Origin: JAWVFM01 sp038237625
GTDB lineage: Bacteria > Actinomycetota > Thermoleophilia > Solirubrobacterales > 70-9
Assembly (NCBI GenBank): GCA_038237625.1
Contig: JBBRYM010000004.1
Coordinates: forward strand, 127,359 to 191,358
Reading direction: 5' to 3'
DNA length: 64,000 nucleotides
Shown here: positions 19,818-27,655 of the stretch, piece after piece
Layout: the number at the start of each line of letters is the position of its first letter
How positions within the stretch are numbered: position 1 is the stretch's first letter
Notes under the pieces: model-generated
Told to the model about the DNA's origin: nothing
Databases searched by the model: none
Seen by the model: the letters and a program-made list of their open reading frames with translations, nothing else
Position numbers and translations under genes: made by a program

Positions 19818-22295
19818 ATGCTGGCGATCCTCGCGAGCTCGCTGGTGATCCTCGTCGCCGCGACGATCCTCGGCCGCGCATTCCTGCTGGCCCTGGGCCG
19901 CACCAGGCCGACTTGGATGGCGGCGGCAATCGGCTTCGCGACCCTCACGGTCACCAGTCCGCTCCTGATCCACCTCCCGGGCCGAGCGACGACGGCGACG
20001 ATCGTCACCGCCCTCGCCGTCCTCGTCTGCGCAGCGACGATGAGACGAAGGTTCTTCGCCGCCGCGAACACTCGCCCGGGGAGAGACGGGGCAGGGGCCG
20101 GGACAGGTCCCGATGAACATGGGGGCACGGCCGATCCCGGCACCCAGGCCGAGTCACGTTCAGCGGGGCATGTTCCGGTCCCTGCCCGTCGCGCCGCCCA
20201 CACCACCGCCCTCGCGACGGTGCTGATCACCTTCGTCCTGGCCTGCGTCCCGTTCGCGCTGAACGACTCCACGGGCGTGCTCGGCGAGGGCGTCTACACG
20301 AACGACCAGGCCGCGCAGCTGTACTGGACCGACTGGCTCCAGCACGGCACCGGGCCCGAGCCCAGCGCGGTCAAGTTCGGTTATCCCACCGGCCCGCAGT
20401 CGGTGGCGGCGCTCGCGGCCACGTCGACCGGCGCCTCGCTCGAGCATGCCTTCAACGGCCTCCTGATCGTGATCCCGGTTCTCGGGGCGCTCGCGGCCCT
20501 CTCCGCGCTCGGTGGGGTCGAGCCGCGTCGCCGCGTCGCGGCGGCGGTGCTCGCCGGCCTGCCGTATCTGGGCGCCTCGTATCTCGCGCAGAGCGCCTTC
20601 AAGGAGACGGCGATGGCGCTGTTCGTCCTGGCGCTGGCCGTGGTGCTCGGCGAGCTCGAGCGTGGGGAGGTGACCCGCCGGGCGGGAGTGGGCGCCATCG
20701 TCGCGCTCGCCGGCGCGAGCGTCTTCACCTACAGCCTGCCCGGCCTGGCCTGGTTTGCGGGTGCGATCGCGGTCTGGCTGGCGCTGGAGCTTGTGCGCGG
20801 CAACGGCCGTGTCCGTGCCGACGTCGCCGGCGCGGCGGGCGCCGTTCGCCGTCACCGGCGGGCGGTGGCGATCGGAGCGGTGATCCTGCTCGCCGTCGTC
20901 GCGGCCGGCGCCGGGCCGGTTAGCCACTTCAGCTCGAAGATCGGCGACGTCCAGAGCTCGCCTGGGCGCTTGGGCTCGCCGATCTCGCCGGGCGAAGCTT
21001 TCGGAGTCTGGCCGCAGGGCGACTTTCGGATCGTCCGCGGCGATGTGACCGGCTCGCTTCCCGCGATCGCCCTTGGCTTCATCGCCGTCGCGCTCGGGGC
21101 GCTGGCCCTGCTTCGCCGCCGGTCGAACGGGCTCCTTGCCGGGCTCGGCGCAGGCTTCGTCATCTACGTTGCGACTCGGATCGACGCCAGCGACTACGTG
21201 CAGGCCAAGGCCCTCGCGGTGATCGCACCCACGGTCGTGCTCGTGGCGCTACTGGGGCTCTGGGAGCCGCGCGAAGTCGGAAACGGGCGTCCGCGATGGG
21301 CGGTTGGGCTTGGTGTCGTCTTCGCGCTTTGCGCGCTGGGGTCGACCCTGCTCGCGCTTCGCTCCGCGCCGGTGGGATTCGACAATCGGGCTCACGACCT
21401 CGAATCCCTGGCGAAGCAAATCCAGGGCCGCAGCGTCGTCTTCCTCGGACTGGATCGCTTCGCGGCCTACTGGCTTCGAGGCACATTGATCCAGGCCCCG
21501 GGGGGCTACGTCCCGCCGGACATCAGCGCTCGCCACGACAAGCCTTGGGAGCAGGGCGAGCCGGTCGACTTCGACTCGATCTCGCCGGACCACCTCGACC
21601 GCTTCGACTACGCCATCACCACGACCGCGGCCTTCCAGTCCAGCCCGCCGCCCAATGTTCGCGTGGTCGATCGCTCCGGCGACTACGTGCTTTGGAAGCG
21701 CACGGGCCAGACCCCGAGCTTGCGCATCCTCCCCGAGGGGCTCAGTCCCGGGCAGACGCTGGATTGCAGCTCGCCCGAGGGGCGCCAGATCGCCGAGCAG
21801 CCAGGCACCGCGACGATTCTCCCCAAGCCGGTCACCGGCCCGCCCGAGGCGTGGGGATCCTCCGGGGTGTTCGACGCTCCCGGCAGCGCTTCGCAGACGC
21901 TGAAGCTCGGCCGCGGCCACTGGCGGCTCTCGCTTCAGTACAACAGCCAGGTCGAGCTCCATGTGAGCGCGCCCAGCCTCAGCACCAAGCTGCCTCCCTC
22001 GCTTGACGGCATGTACTTCACGCACCCGGGACAGGGTGCGTTCTGGCCCGCGGGCGAGCTGGTGCTGCGCGAGCCGGCCGCGGTCACGGTGCGGGTGAGC
22101 GGCGCCGACCCGCCTGCGCTCTCGCGCCTTTCCGGGGCGACGCGGCGGGTGTGGCTGGGGAACATCGCTGCCTCGCCCACGATTGCCAGCCAGGCGAGGC
22201 CGCTGGCGAAGGCATGCGGCGCCTACGTGGATCACTACACGCTGACCACAAAGCCTCAGAATTCCAGGGTCCATACGTCCCGCAAGCAGCCCTAA
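19818..22295 (+). CDS. large polytopic membrane protein, probable glycosyltransferase of the surface-glycan locus
   Basis: 825 residues. An N-terminal block of hydrophobic segments is interrupted near residues 80-118 by a Gly/Pro/Arg-rich polar stretch. Then come GEGVYTNDQAAQLYWTDW (Asp-containing loop typical of GT-C-like proteins), about eight more membrane segments, and an extracytoplasmic C-terminal half (about 510-825) with a beta-rich region containing VFDAPGSASQTLKLGRGHWR that resembles a carbohydrate-binding sandwich. No catalytic residue can be assigned with confidence. It directly abuts the preceding paralogous-looking gene, so the two are one transcription unit. Confidence 0.65.
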   Translation: MLAILASSLVILVAATILGRAFLLALGRTRPTWMAAAIGFATLTVTSPLLIHLPGRATTATIVTALAVLVCAATMRRRFFAAANTRPGRDGAGAGTGPDEHGGTADPGTQAESRSAGHVPVPARRAAHTTALATVLITFVLACVPFALNDSTGVLGEGVYTNDQAAQLYWTDWLQHGTGPEPSAVKFGYPTGPQSVAALAATSTGASLEHAFNGLLIVIPVLGALAALSALGGVEPRRRVAAAVLAGLPYLGASYLAQSAFKETAMALFVLALAVVLGELERGEVTRRAGVGAIVALAGASVFTYSLPGLAWFAGAIAVWLALELVRGNGRVRADVAGAAGAVRRHRRAVAIGAVILLAVVAAGAGPVSHFSSKIGDVQSSPGRLGSPISPGEAFGVWPQGDFRIVRGDVTGSLPAIALGFIAVALGALALLRRRSNGLLAGLGAGFVIYVATRIDASDYVQAKALAVIAPTVVLVALLGLWEPREVGNGRPRWAVGLGVVFALCALGSTLLALRSAPVGFDNRAHDLESLAKQIQGRSVVFLGLDRFAAYWLRGTLIQAPGGYVPPDISARHDKPWEQGEPVDFDSISPDHLDRFDYAITTTAAFQSSPPPNVRVVDRSGDYVLWKRTGQTPSLRILPEGLSPGQTLDCSSPEGRQIAEQPGTATILPKPVTGPPEAWGSSGVFDAPGSASQTLKLGRGHWRLSLQYNSQVELHVSAPSLSTKLPPSLDGMYFTHPGQGAFWPAGELVLREPAAVTVRVSGADPPALSRLSGATRRVWLGNIAASPTIASQARPLAKACGAYVDHYTLTTKPQNSRVHTSRKQP
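20089..20187. repeat. nested inverted repeats inside the second giant membrane gene
   Basis: GGGCAGGG (20089-20096) pairs with CCCTGCCC (20180-20187), and inside it GAACATG (20115-20121) pairs with CATGTTC (20169-20175). The intervening bases encode a Gly/Pro/Asp-rich polar stretch within an otherwise hydrophobic N-terminus. The arrangement parallels the palindromic stretch in the upstream paralog-like gene. Confidence 0.6.
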
Positions 22296-22305
22296 CCCCA
22301 CTAGC

Positions 22306-22311
22306 TACCCT
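22306..22311 (+). promoter_or_regulatory. -10 box of the sulfotransferase operon
   Basis: TACCCT ends 9 nt before ATG 22321. It suggests that the three sulfotransferase genes and those after them have their own promoter, separate from the two giant membrane genes. Confidence 0.4.
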
Positions 22312-22320
22312 CGCTGGCTC

Positions 22321-23331
22321 ATGCAATCGAACCCCACGCAGGGGCGGCCGGACACCGCTCCCATCATTTTCGTCGGCGGCACGGGCCGCAGCGGCACGCA
22401 CGTGATCGCGCAGCTTCTGTGCCGCAGCGTCGACCTGGCCCTGATCCCGGTGGAGACCCGCTTTCACGTCGACCGCGGCGGCCTGGGCGACCTGCTCGAG
22501 AAACAGGTCTCCAAGGAGAAGTTCGTCCGCCGCCTGCGGGGCTTTTGGTGGAAGGGCTTTCAGACCAACCGCCTTCGCGGCATGCACCGGATGATGGACC
22601 GCGAGCGCTTTGACGCCGCGGCCGACGCGTTCGAGGCGGGGTTCGACGCCGATCCCAACGAGGCAGCGCGCCGCCTCTTCTACGACCTCCTCTGGTGGCG
22701 GGCGGAGGAGAAGGGCGCGAAGGGAATCGTCGAGCAGAGCTGCGACACGATCCGCGAGGGAGCGGTTCTTTCCCGCCTCTTTCCCGAGGCGCGCTTCGTG
22801 CACGTGGTCCGCGACGGCCGCGACGCGTCGGCCTCGCGCGTGGCGCAGACCCGGGGGCTGACGGCACCGCGGACCAGGCTTGGCGGCATCCGCTGGTGGG
22901 AGGAGCGAATGCGCCGGATCGACGAGGGCGCCCGCGCGATTCCGCCCGAGCGCCTGCTCCAACTCTCCATCGACGAGCTCGTCCGGCAACGCTCCCCCAA
23001 GAAGCTGGTCCCGCTGTGCGACTTCGCGGGCATCCCCGTCGGCCACCGTGTGCGCAAGTTCTACAAATGGCACATGGATGCCGAGGGGGCCAACCAGGGT
23101 CGCTGGCGGGAGGGGATCTCCGAGTCGAAGGTCGCGAGGATTGAGGCCGCGTACGAACGCGCCCTGGATCGTCTCGACGCCGACGGTGTCACCTCCGTGC
23201 CGCTGCTGCGACGTGCCTTCGAGCGATCTGTTGCCCAGCATCCCGGAAAGGTTCCCTCGCTCGTCTACGTCGGCGCATCGCCGGACGCAGAGTATTCCGG
23301 TGAGGGGCTTCGCCCCGAAAGCAGCAGGTGA
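22321..23331 (+). CDS. sulfotransferase family protein, tandem paralog 1 of 3
   Basis: 336 residues. The 5'-phosphosulfate-binding loop is FVGGTGRSGTHVIAQLL (about residues 17-33), and the 3'-phosphate motif is FVHVVRDGRDAS (about 160). These are the two PAPS-binding elements of cytosolic/Golgi-type sulfotransferases. Between them lies RRLRGFWWKGF, a Trp-rich motif shared by all three tandem paralogs (FWWRR, FWWHR), probably for acceptor recognition. No signal peptide is seen, so sulfation would occur on the cytoplasmic side before export. First gene after the TACCCT box. The C-terminal ~35 residues are not shared by the other two. Confidence 0.85.
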   Translation: MQSNPTQGRPDTAPIIFVGGTGRSGTHVIAQLLCRSVDLALIPVETRFHVDRGGLGDLLEKQVSKEKFVRRLRGFWWKGFQTNRLRGMHRMMDRERFDAAADAFEAGFDADPNEAARRLFYDLLWWRAEEKGAKGIVEQSCDTIREGAVLSRLFPEARFVHVVRDGRDASASRVAQTRGLTAPRTRLGGIRWWEERMRRIDEGARAIPPERLLQLSIDELVRQRSPKKLVPLCDFAGIPVGHRVRKFYKWHMDAEGANQGRWREGISESKVARIEAAYERALDRLDADGVTSVPLLRRAFERSVAQHPGKVPSLVYVGASPDAEYSGEGLRPESSR

Positions 23332-23338
23332 GTTGGTT

Positions 23339-24301
23339 GTGGTGAATCCGCCGCTTGTCTTCGTCGGCGGCACGGGGCGCAGCGGAACGCACGTCGTCGC
23401 TCGGATCCTCGGCCGTCACTCGGCCTACTACGCCGTTCCCATCGAGTGTCGCTTTCACTGCAACCCGGGCGGGCTCGCCGACTTCGTCGAGGGCCGCACC
23501 GACGTTCACGCATTCACCACGAGGCTTCGTGGCTTCTGGTGGCGGCGCGCGCGCTTCGGCTCGCGAGTCCTGAAGGGGCGAAGCGCCCGCTTGAGCCAGC
23601 GGGTGGCCGGCGCCGCCGCGGACGCCAACGTGCGCGGGCTGCACAAGCTCGTCAACGGCCCCGCCCTCGACACCGCCATCAAGGCGTTCGAAGCCGGTGC
23701 GAGCGACGACCCGCTCACGGCGTCGCGGGACCTGTTCTACGAGCTGCTGAGCCCGCTTGCGGCGCAGGAGGGCAAGCCGGGGATCGTCGAGATGAGTTGC
23801 TTCACGATCGCGGCCGCGGGCGGTCTCGGACGGATCTTCCCGGAGGCGAAATTCATCCACACGGTGCGCGACGGCCGCGACGCCGGATCGTCGAAGGTCT
23901 CAAAGCGCCAGAAGCCCAAGGACCCTCGCGACGCGCGCGAGGGCATTGCCTGGTGGGAGGGGCGCCTGCGCTCCGCCGAGGCCGGAGCGGCGGCTTTGGA
24001 GCAGTCGCGGCTGCTGACCGTCAGCTTCGACCAGCTCGTCCAGAGCGACCGCGAGGAGGTCTACGCCCGGATCCTCGGGTTTCTCGGGCTCCCAGACGAG
24101 CCCGCGGTTCGCGATTACTTCGCGGCCGAGGTGTCGGCCGAGGCCGCCCATCGCGATCGTTGGCGCGAGGGGCTCGACAGCCGTGAGCAAAAGGCTGTGA
24201 CCGCGCTCTACGAGGAAGCGCTCGACCGCCTCGAGGCGGAGGGCGCCCGCTCGGTTCCGTTGCTGCGAGAGGTGCTCGCCGGGGAGGCGCTGTCGCAGTG
24301 A
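23339..24301 (+). CDS. sulfotransferase family protein, tandem paralog 2 of 3
   Basis: 320 residues from GTG 23339. This start is chosen because AGGTGAG (23326-23332) sits 6 nt upstream as a ribosome-binding site and because it places the PAPS loop FVGGTGRSGTHVVARIL near residue 10, as in the paralogs. 3'-phosphate motif FIHTVRDGRDAG follows. The segment SRVLKGRSARLSQRVAGAAAD is an insertion of about 25 residues absent from the other two copies. The strong similarity of the three genes indicates local duplication followed by divergence of acceptor specificity. Overlaps the third copy by GTGA. Confidence 0.85.
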   Translation: MVNPPLVFVGGTGRSGTHVVARILGRHSAYYAVPIECRFHCNPGGLADFVEGRTDVHAFTTRLRGFWWRRARFGSRVLKGRSARLSQRVAGAAADANVRGLHKLVNGPALDTAIKAFEAGASDDPLTASRDLFYELLSPLAAQEGKPGIVEMSCFTIAAAGGLGRIFPEAKFIHTVRDGRDAGSSKVSKRQKPKDPRDAREGIAWWEGRLRSAEAGAAALEQSRLLTVSFDQLVQSDREEVYARILGFLGLPDEPAVRDYFAAEVSAEAAHRDRWREGLDSREQKAVTALYEEALDRLEAEGARSVPLLREVLAGEALSQ

Positions 24302-25200
24302 ACGTCCCACCGACCTTCATCGGCGGGACGGGACGCAGCGGCACCCACGTCCTCGCCCGCCTCCTCGACCGCCATCCCGAGATCGCGGCCGTTCCCATCG
24401 AGGCGCGCTTTCATTGCAACGTCAAGGGCATGCCAGACCTCCTGGGGGGACGCGTCACCGTGGCCGGCTTCGTCGAGAAGCTCCGCAACTTCTGGTGGCA
24501 TCGCATCCGCGTCGACGACGAGCCGCGCGGCCTCTACAACCTCATGTCGCAGGCGCGCTTCGACGCGGCCGTCGCGAGCTTCGAGAGCGCCTACCGCTCC
24601 GACCCGATCGCGGCCTGCCGCGGCCTCTTCTGGGACCTGCTGGGGCCCTGGGCGGGCGAGGTCGGCAAGCCACGGCTGGCAGAGATGAGCTCGCACAACA
24701 TCAAGGAGGCGCACACGCTGAGGCGGATCTTCCCCGGCGCCCGATTCGTCCACACCGTCCGCGACGGCCGCGACGCGGCATCCTCGGTCGCCACGAGGAC
24801 GTGGGGACCCGACGACGTGGTCAACGGAATCGACTGGTGGGCCGACCGCCTGCGGGCCATCGACCGTGGGCTCTACTCCCGAGAGGACGGCGCCGAGTTC
24901 GTGCTGCCGGCCGATGGGCTCTGCGTGATCGTCCTCGACGAGCTCGTCGCGGGCGATCGCGAGGCCAGCTACGCGCGCCTGATTCAGCACGTCGGCGTCG
25001 AGGACGCCCCCTCGATGCGCGACTTCTTCGAGAACGAGATGACCCCGACAAGCGCGAACCGCGGGCGCTGGGCGCGGGGCATCGGCGCGATCGGGCGCCG
25101 GCGGGTCGTGCGCCGCTACGAGCGCACGCTCGACGCCCTGGCGACAGAGGGCAATCACGTCGCGGCGCCGCTGATCGCGATATACGAGCGGCTGGAATGA
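24298..25200 (+). CDS. sulfotransferase family protein, tandem paralog 3 of 3
   Basis: 300 residues, the shortest copy. PAPS loop FIGGTGRSGTHVLARLLDRH at residues 7-26, shared FWWHRIR motif, 3'-phosphate motif FVHTVRDGRDAAS (about 150). GTG start overlaps the previous stop (GTGA), and its own stop overlaps the next gene (ATGA), so translation of copies 2 and 3 and the following glycosyltransferase is chained. Substrate unknown; context suggests a sugar of the surface glycan. Confidence 0.85.
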   Translation: MNVPPTFIGGTGRSGTHVLARLLDRHPEIAAVPIEARFHCNVKGMPDLLGGRVTVAGFVEKLRNFWWHRIRVDDEPRGLYNLMSQARFDAAVASFESAYRSDPIAACRGLFWDLLGPWAGEVGKPRLAEMSSHNIKEAHTLRRIFPGARFVHTVRDGRDAASSVATRTWGPDDVVNGIDWWADRLRAIDRGLYSREDGAEFVLPADGLCVIVLDELVAGDREASYARLIQHVGVEDAPSMRDFFENEMTPTSANRGRWARGIGAIGRRRVVRRYERTLDALATEGNHVAAPLIAIYERLE

Positions 25201-26735
25201 GCCACCGGCTCCTCTTCATCACCTCCAACGGCACCGGATTGGGGCACCTGACGCGGTCGATGGCGATCGCCCGGCGGCTGCCGGAGGGACTCGAGCCCAT
25301 GGTCCTGACGCTCTCGGCGGCCGCCCCGGTTGTCCGCGATCAGGGATTCTCGGTGGAGTACGTGGCGTCCCACTCGACGCCGGGAACCGGTTCGTCCTGG
25401 CGCTGGTCGCGACGGCTGCGCGGACGCCTGCGGCAGGTCATCAGCGAGGCCGACCCGGCCGTCCTGGTCTTCGACGGCGTTCATCCCTACGAGGCGCTTC
25501 TGGGCGCGATGGGTGTCGCGCCTCGTGCTCACCGGGTGTGGTGCCGGAGGCCGATGTGGCTGCCGGGCTCCAATCTGGGGGCGCTGGAGCGCGAGCGCTT
25601 CTTCGACGCGGTTCTCGAGCCCGGCGAGCTGGCACAGTCAGAGGACCGGGGCCCAACGGTGGCTCGCCGCGAGGCCGCCCATCGGGTGGGACCGATCGTC
25701 TTCTGCGACCCCGAAGAGCTCGTGCCGCGCGAGCAGGCCGAGCGCGAGCTGGGCCTTAAGCTCGGACGCGTCAACGTTCTCGTCGCCCTCGGCCAGGGCG
25801 CCGAGGTGAGCGCCGCCACCAGGCGCTGCCTCGAGGCGCTGCGCGGCCGCGACGATGTCCAGGTCGCCGCGCTCAGCTCTGCCATCGCCGAGCTCGGCGA
25901 TCTGGAGGAGGGAGTCGTGCACCTGAGCGCCACCTACCCCATGAGCCGCCTCTACCGCGCCTTCGATGTCGCCGTCGCCGCGGCCGGCTACAACGCCTTC
26001 CACGAGCTGGTCCAGCTGGGCGTGCCGAGCCTCTTTGTGCCGATGGAGCGCGAGACCGACGACCAGGCGGCGCGCGCGCGCTGGGCGGAGAGGACGGGAG
26101 TCGGGCGGGGAACGGACGCCGCCGCCGCCGGAGAGCTGGTCGAAAAGCTCGAGTCGCTGCTCGACGGCAAGTCGCGCGAGGCCGTTACGGCGAAGCTCGC
26201 CGAGCTCGAACCCGCTCGCGGCGCTGCGGACGCTGCGGCCTGGCTGTCGGAGCTGGCGGACACCGAGCGCCGGCCGCGTCCGAGCCGAAGCACGTTCCGC
26301 CGCTACCTCGACGATCCGGCCGGCTCGGTGAGGGCCGCGGCGCCGGTACTCCGCCGGGCTCCGCGAAACCTCGGCGGCGTTGCCTGGCAAACGCTCACCC
26401 GGCGTCCGCCGCGCACCCTCGTCTTGGCGCTTGGGCTCGAGCCTGGGCAGCTCGAGAGGGAGCTCCCAACGGCTCTGGCCGACGCGAGCGACCCTCCCGA
26501 GCGGGTTCTCGTCGTCACGGACTCGCTCGAGCTGGCGCCACTTCGGCGCGCAGGCGTCGCCTTCGAGCACGTGCCCGCGCGCGGCGAGCTGGCGTCGGAC
26601 GTCGGCGGCGACGACTACGATTCGTTCCTGCGGCGCCGTCTCGCGCTGATTCTCGCCGAGCGTCCGGCTCCACGCAGGAGCATCGCGATCGGCGCTGCCG
26701 GCGAGACCGTCCTGGCGTCGCTGCGAGCCTCCTGA
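25197..26735 (+). CDS. MurG/GT28-like glycosyltransferase
   Basis: 512 residues from ATG 25197. The N-terminal domain begins LLFITSNGTGLGHLTRSMAI, the Gly-rich acceptor loop of GT-B (GT28/MurG-like) enzymes. The donor-binding half has VNVLVALGQGAEV and AAAGYNAFHELVQLGVPSLF, followed by ERETDDQAARARWAE, as in UDP-GlcNAc-type transferases. After about residue 350 a further ~150-residue domain (SRSTFRRYLDD... to the end) is not part of the GT28 fold and has no motif I recognise. Coupled by ATGA to the sulfotransferase upstream, implying that the glycosylated and sulfated product is the same molecule. Confidence 0.8.
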   Translation: MSHRLLFITSNGTGLGHLTRSMAIARRLPEGLEPMVLTLSAAAPVVRDQGFSVEYVASHSTPGTGSSWRWSRRLRGRLRQVISEADPAVLVFDGVHPYEALLGAMGVAPRAHRVWCRRPMWLPGSNLGALERERFFDAVLEPGELAQSEDRGPTVARREAAHRVGPIVFCDPEELVPREQAERELGLKLGRVNVLVALGQGAEVSAATRRCLEALRGRDDVQVAALSSAIAELGDLEEGVVHLSATYPMSRLYRAFDVAVAAAGYNAFHELVQLGVPSLFVPMERETDDQAARARWAERTGVGRGTDAAAAGELVEKLESLLDGKSREAVTAKLAELEPARGAADAAAWLSELADTERRPRPSRSTFRRYLDDPAGSVRAAAPVLRRAPRNLGGVAWQTLTRRPPRTLVLALGLEPGQLERELPTALADASDPPERVLVVTDSLELAPLRRAGVAFEHVPARGELASDVGGDDYDSFLRRRLALILAERPAPRRSIAIGAAGETVLASLRAS

Positions 26736-26761
26736 CCGCCTCCAGGGCAGCACACGAGACC

Positions 26762-27655
26762 TTGTCCTCGACACCGACATCCGACACCGCACCCCGGCCG
26801 GAGAGTTACGGCCCGAGCGGCGGCGCCTTGCCGAACCTGGTGGTCATCGGCGCGCAGAAGTGCGGCACAAGCGGCCTTCACTACTACCTGGGACTGCATC
26901 CCGAGATCTCGATGTCGCGGCCCAAGGAGCTCAACTTCTTCATCGAGGAGCGCAACTATCCGCGCGGCGAGAGCTGGTACAAGCGCCACTTCGACCCCGA
27001 GGCGAGGGTGCGCGGCGAATCCTCGCCGAACTACACGGCCTTTCCCCAACACACCGGCGTCCCCGAGCGGATGGCGACGCTGCTGCCGGGCGCAAAGCTC
27101 GTCTACCTCGTGCGCGACCCTGTGGAGCGAATCGCCGCCCACTGGGTCCACAACTACGCCAAGCGCAGGGAGAAGGGCGACCTCGCCACGACTCTCAAGC
27201 ACCCCAACACCTCCTACATCGTCCGCAGCCAGTACGCCATGCAGCTGCAGGAGTTCCTGCGCCACTTCGATCGTGAGCAGATCGTCGTGGTCGAGCAGAC
27301 CGAGCTGCGCGACCACCGCGCCGACACGCTGCGCCGCGTTTTCGAGCTGGTGGGCGTCGATCCTGAGTTCAGCCATCCGCAGTTCGAGCACGAGCGTCAT
27401 CAGACCTCGCGCAAGACCAGGGCCACCCGGGCTGCCGCCCGCCTCGATCGCGCCAGCCGCTCGCGCGCCGGCCGCCGCGTGCCCCGCAACTTCTGGTTCC
27501 TTCTCGACGAGCGCTTGCCGCTGCGCCGGCCGATTCCCCGCCCCGATGTCCGCGAGGCGCTCGGTCCCGAGGTGATGAAGGTCCTTCGCGACGACGCCGA
27601 GCACCTGCGCGAGCTCACCGGGCAGTCGTTCGACCACTGGAGCGTCTGCTCGTGA
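26762..27655 (+). CDS. sulfotransferase (heparan-sulfotransferase-like type)
   Basis: 297 residues with a TTG start. PAPS loop LVVIGAQKCGTSGLHYYL (about 24-41), followed by MSRPKELNFFIEER, the second conserved stretch of heparan/N-deacetylase-type sulfotransferases. The 3'-phosphate motif is LVYLVRDPVERIAAHWVH (about 115). It belongs to a different subfamily from the three tandem copies (AQKCGTS versus GTGRSGTH). Overlaps the flippase start by GTGA, tying sulfation to export. Confidence 0.85.
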   Translation: MSSTPTSDTAPRPESYGPSGGALPNLVVIGAQKCGTSGLHYYLGLHPEISMSRPKELNFFIEERNYPRGESWYKRHFDPEARVRGESSPNYTAFPQHTGVPERMATLLPGAKLVYLVRDPVERIAAHWVHNYAKRREKGDLATTLKHPNTSYIVRSQYAMQLQEFLRHFDREQIVVVEQTELRDHRADTLRRVFELVGVDPEFSHPQFEHERHQTSRKTRATRAAARLDRASRSRAGRRVPRNFWFLLDERLPLRRPIPRPDVREALGPEVMKVLRDDAEHLRELTGQSFDHWSVCS

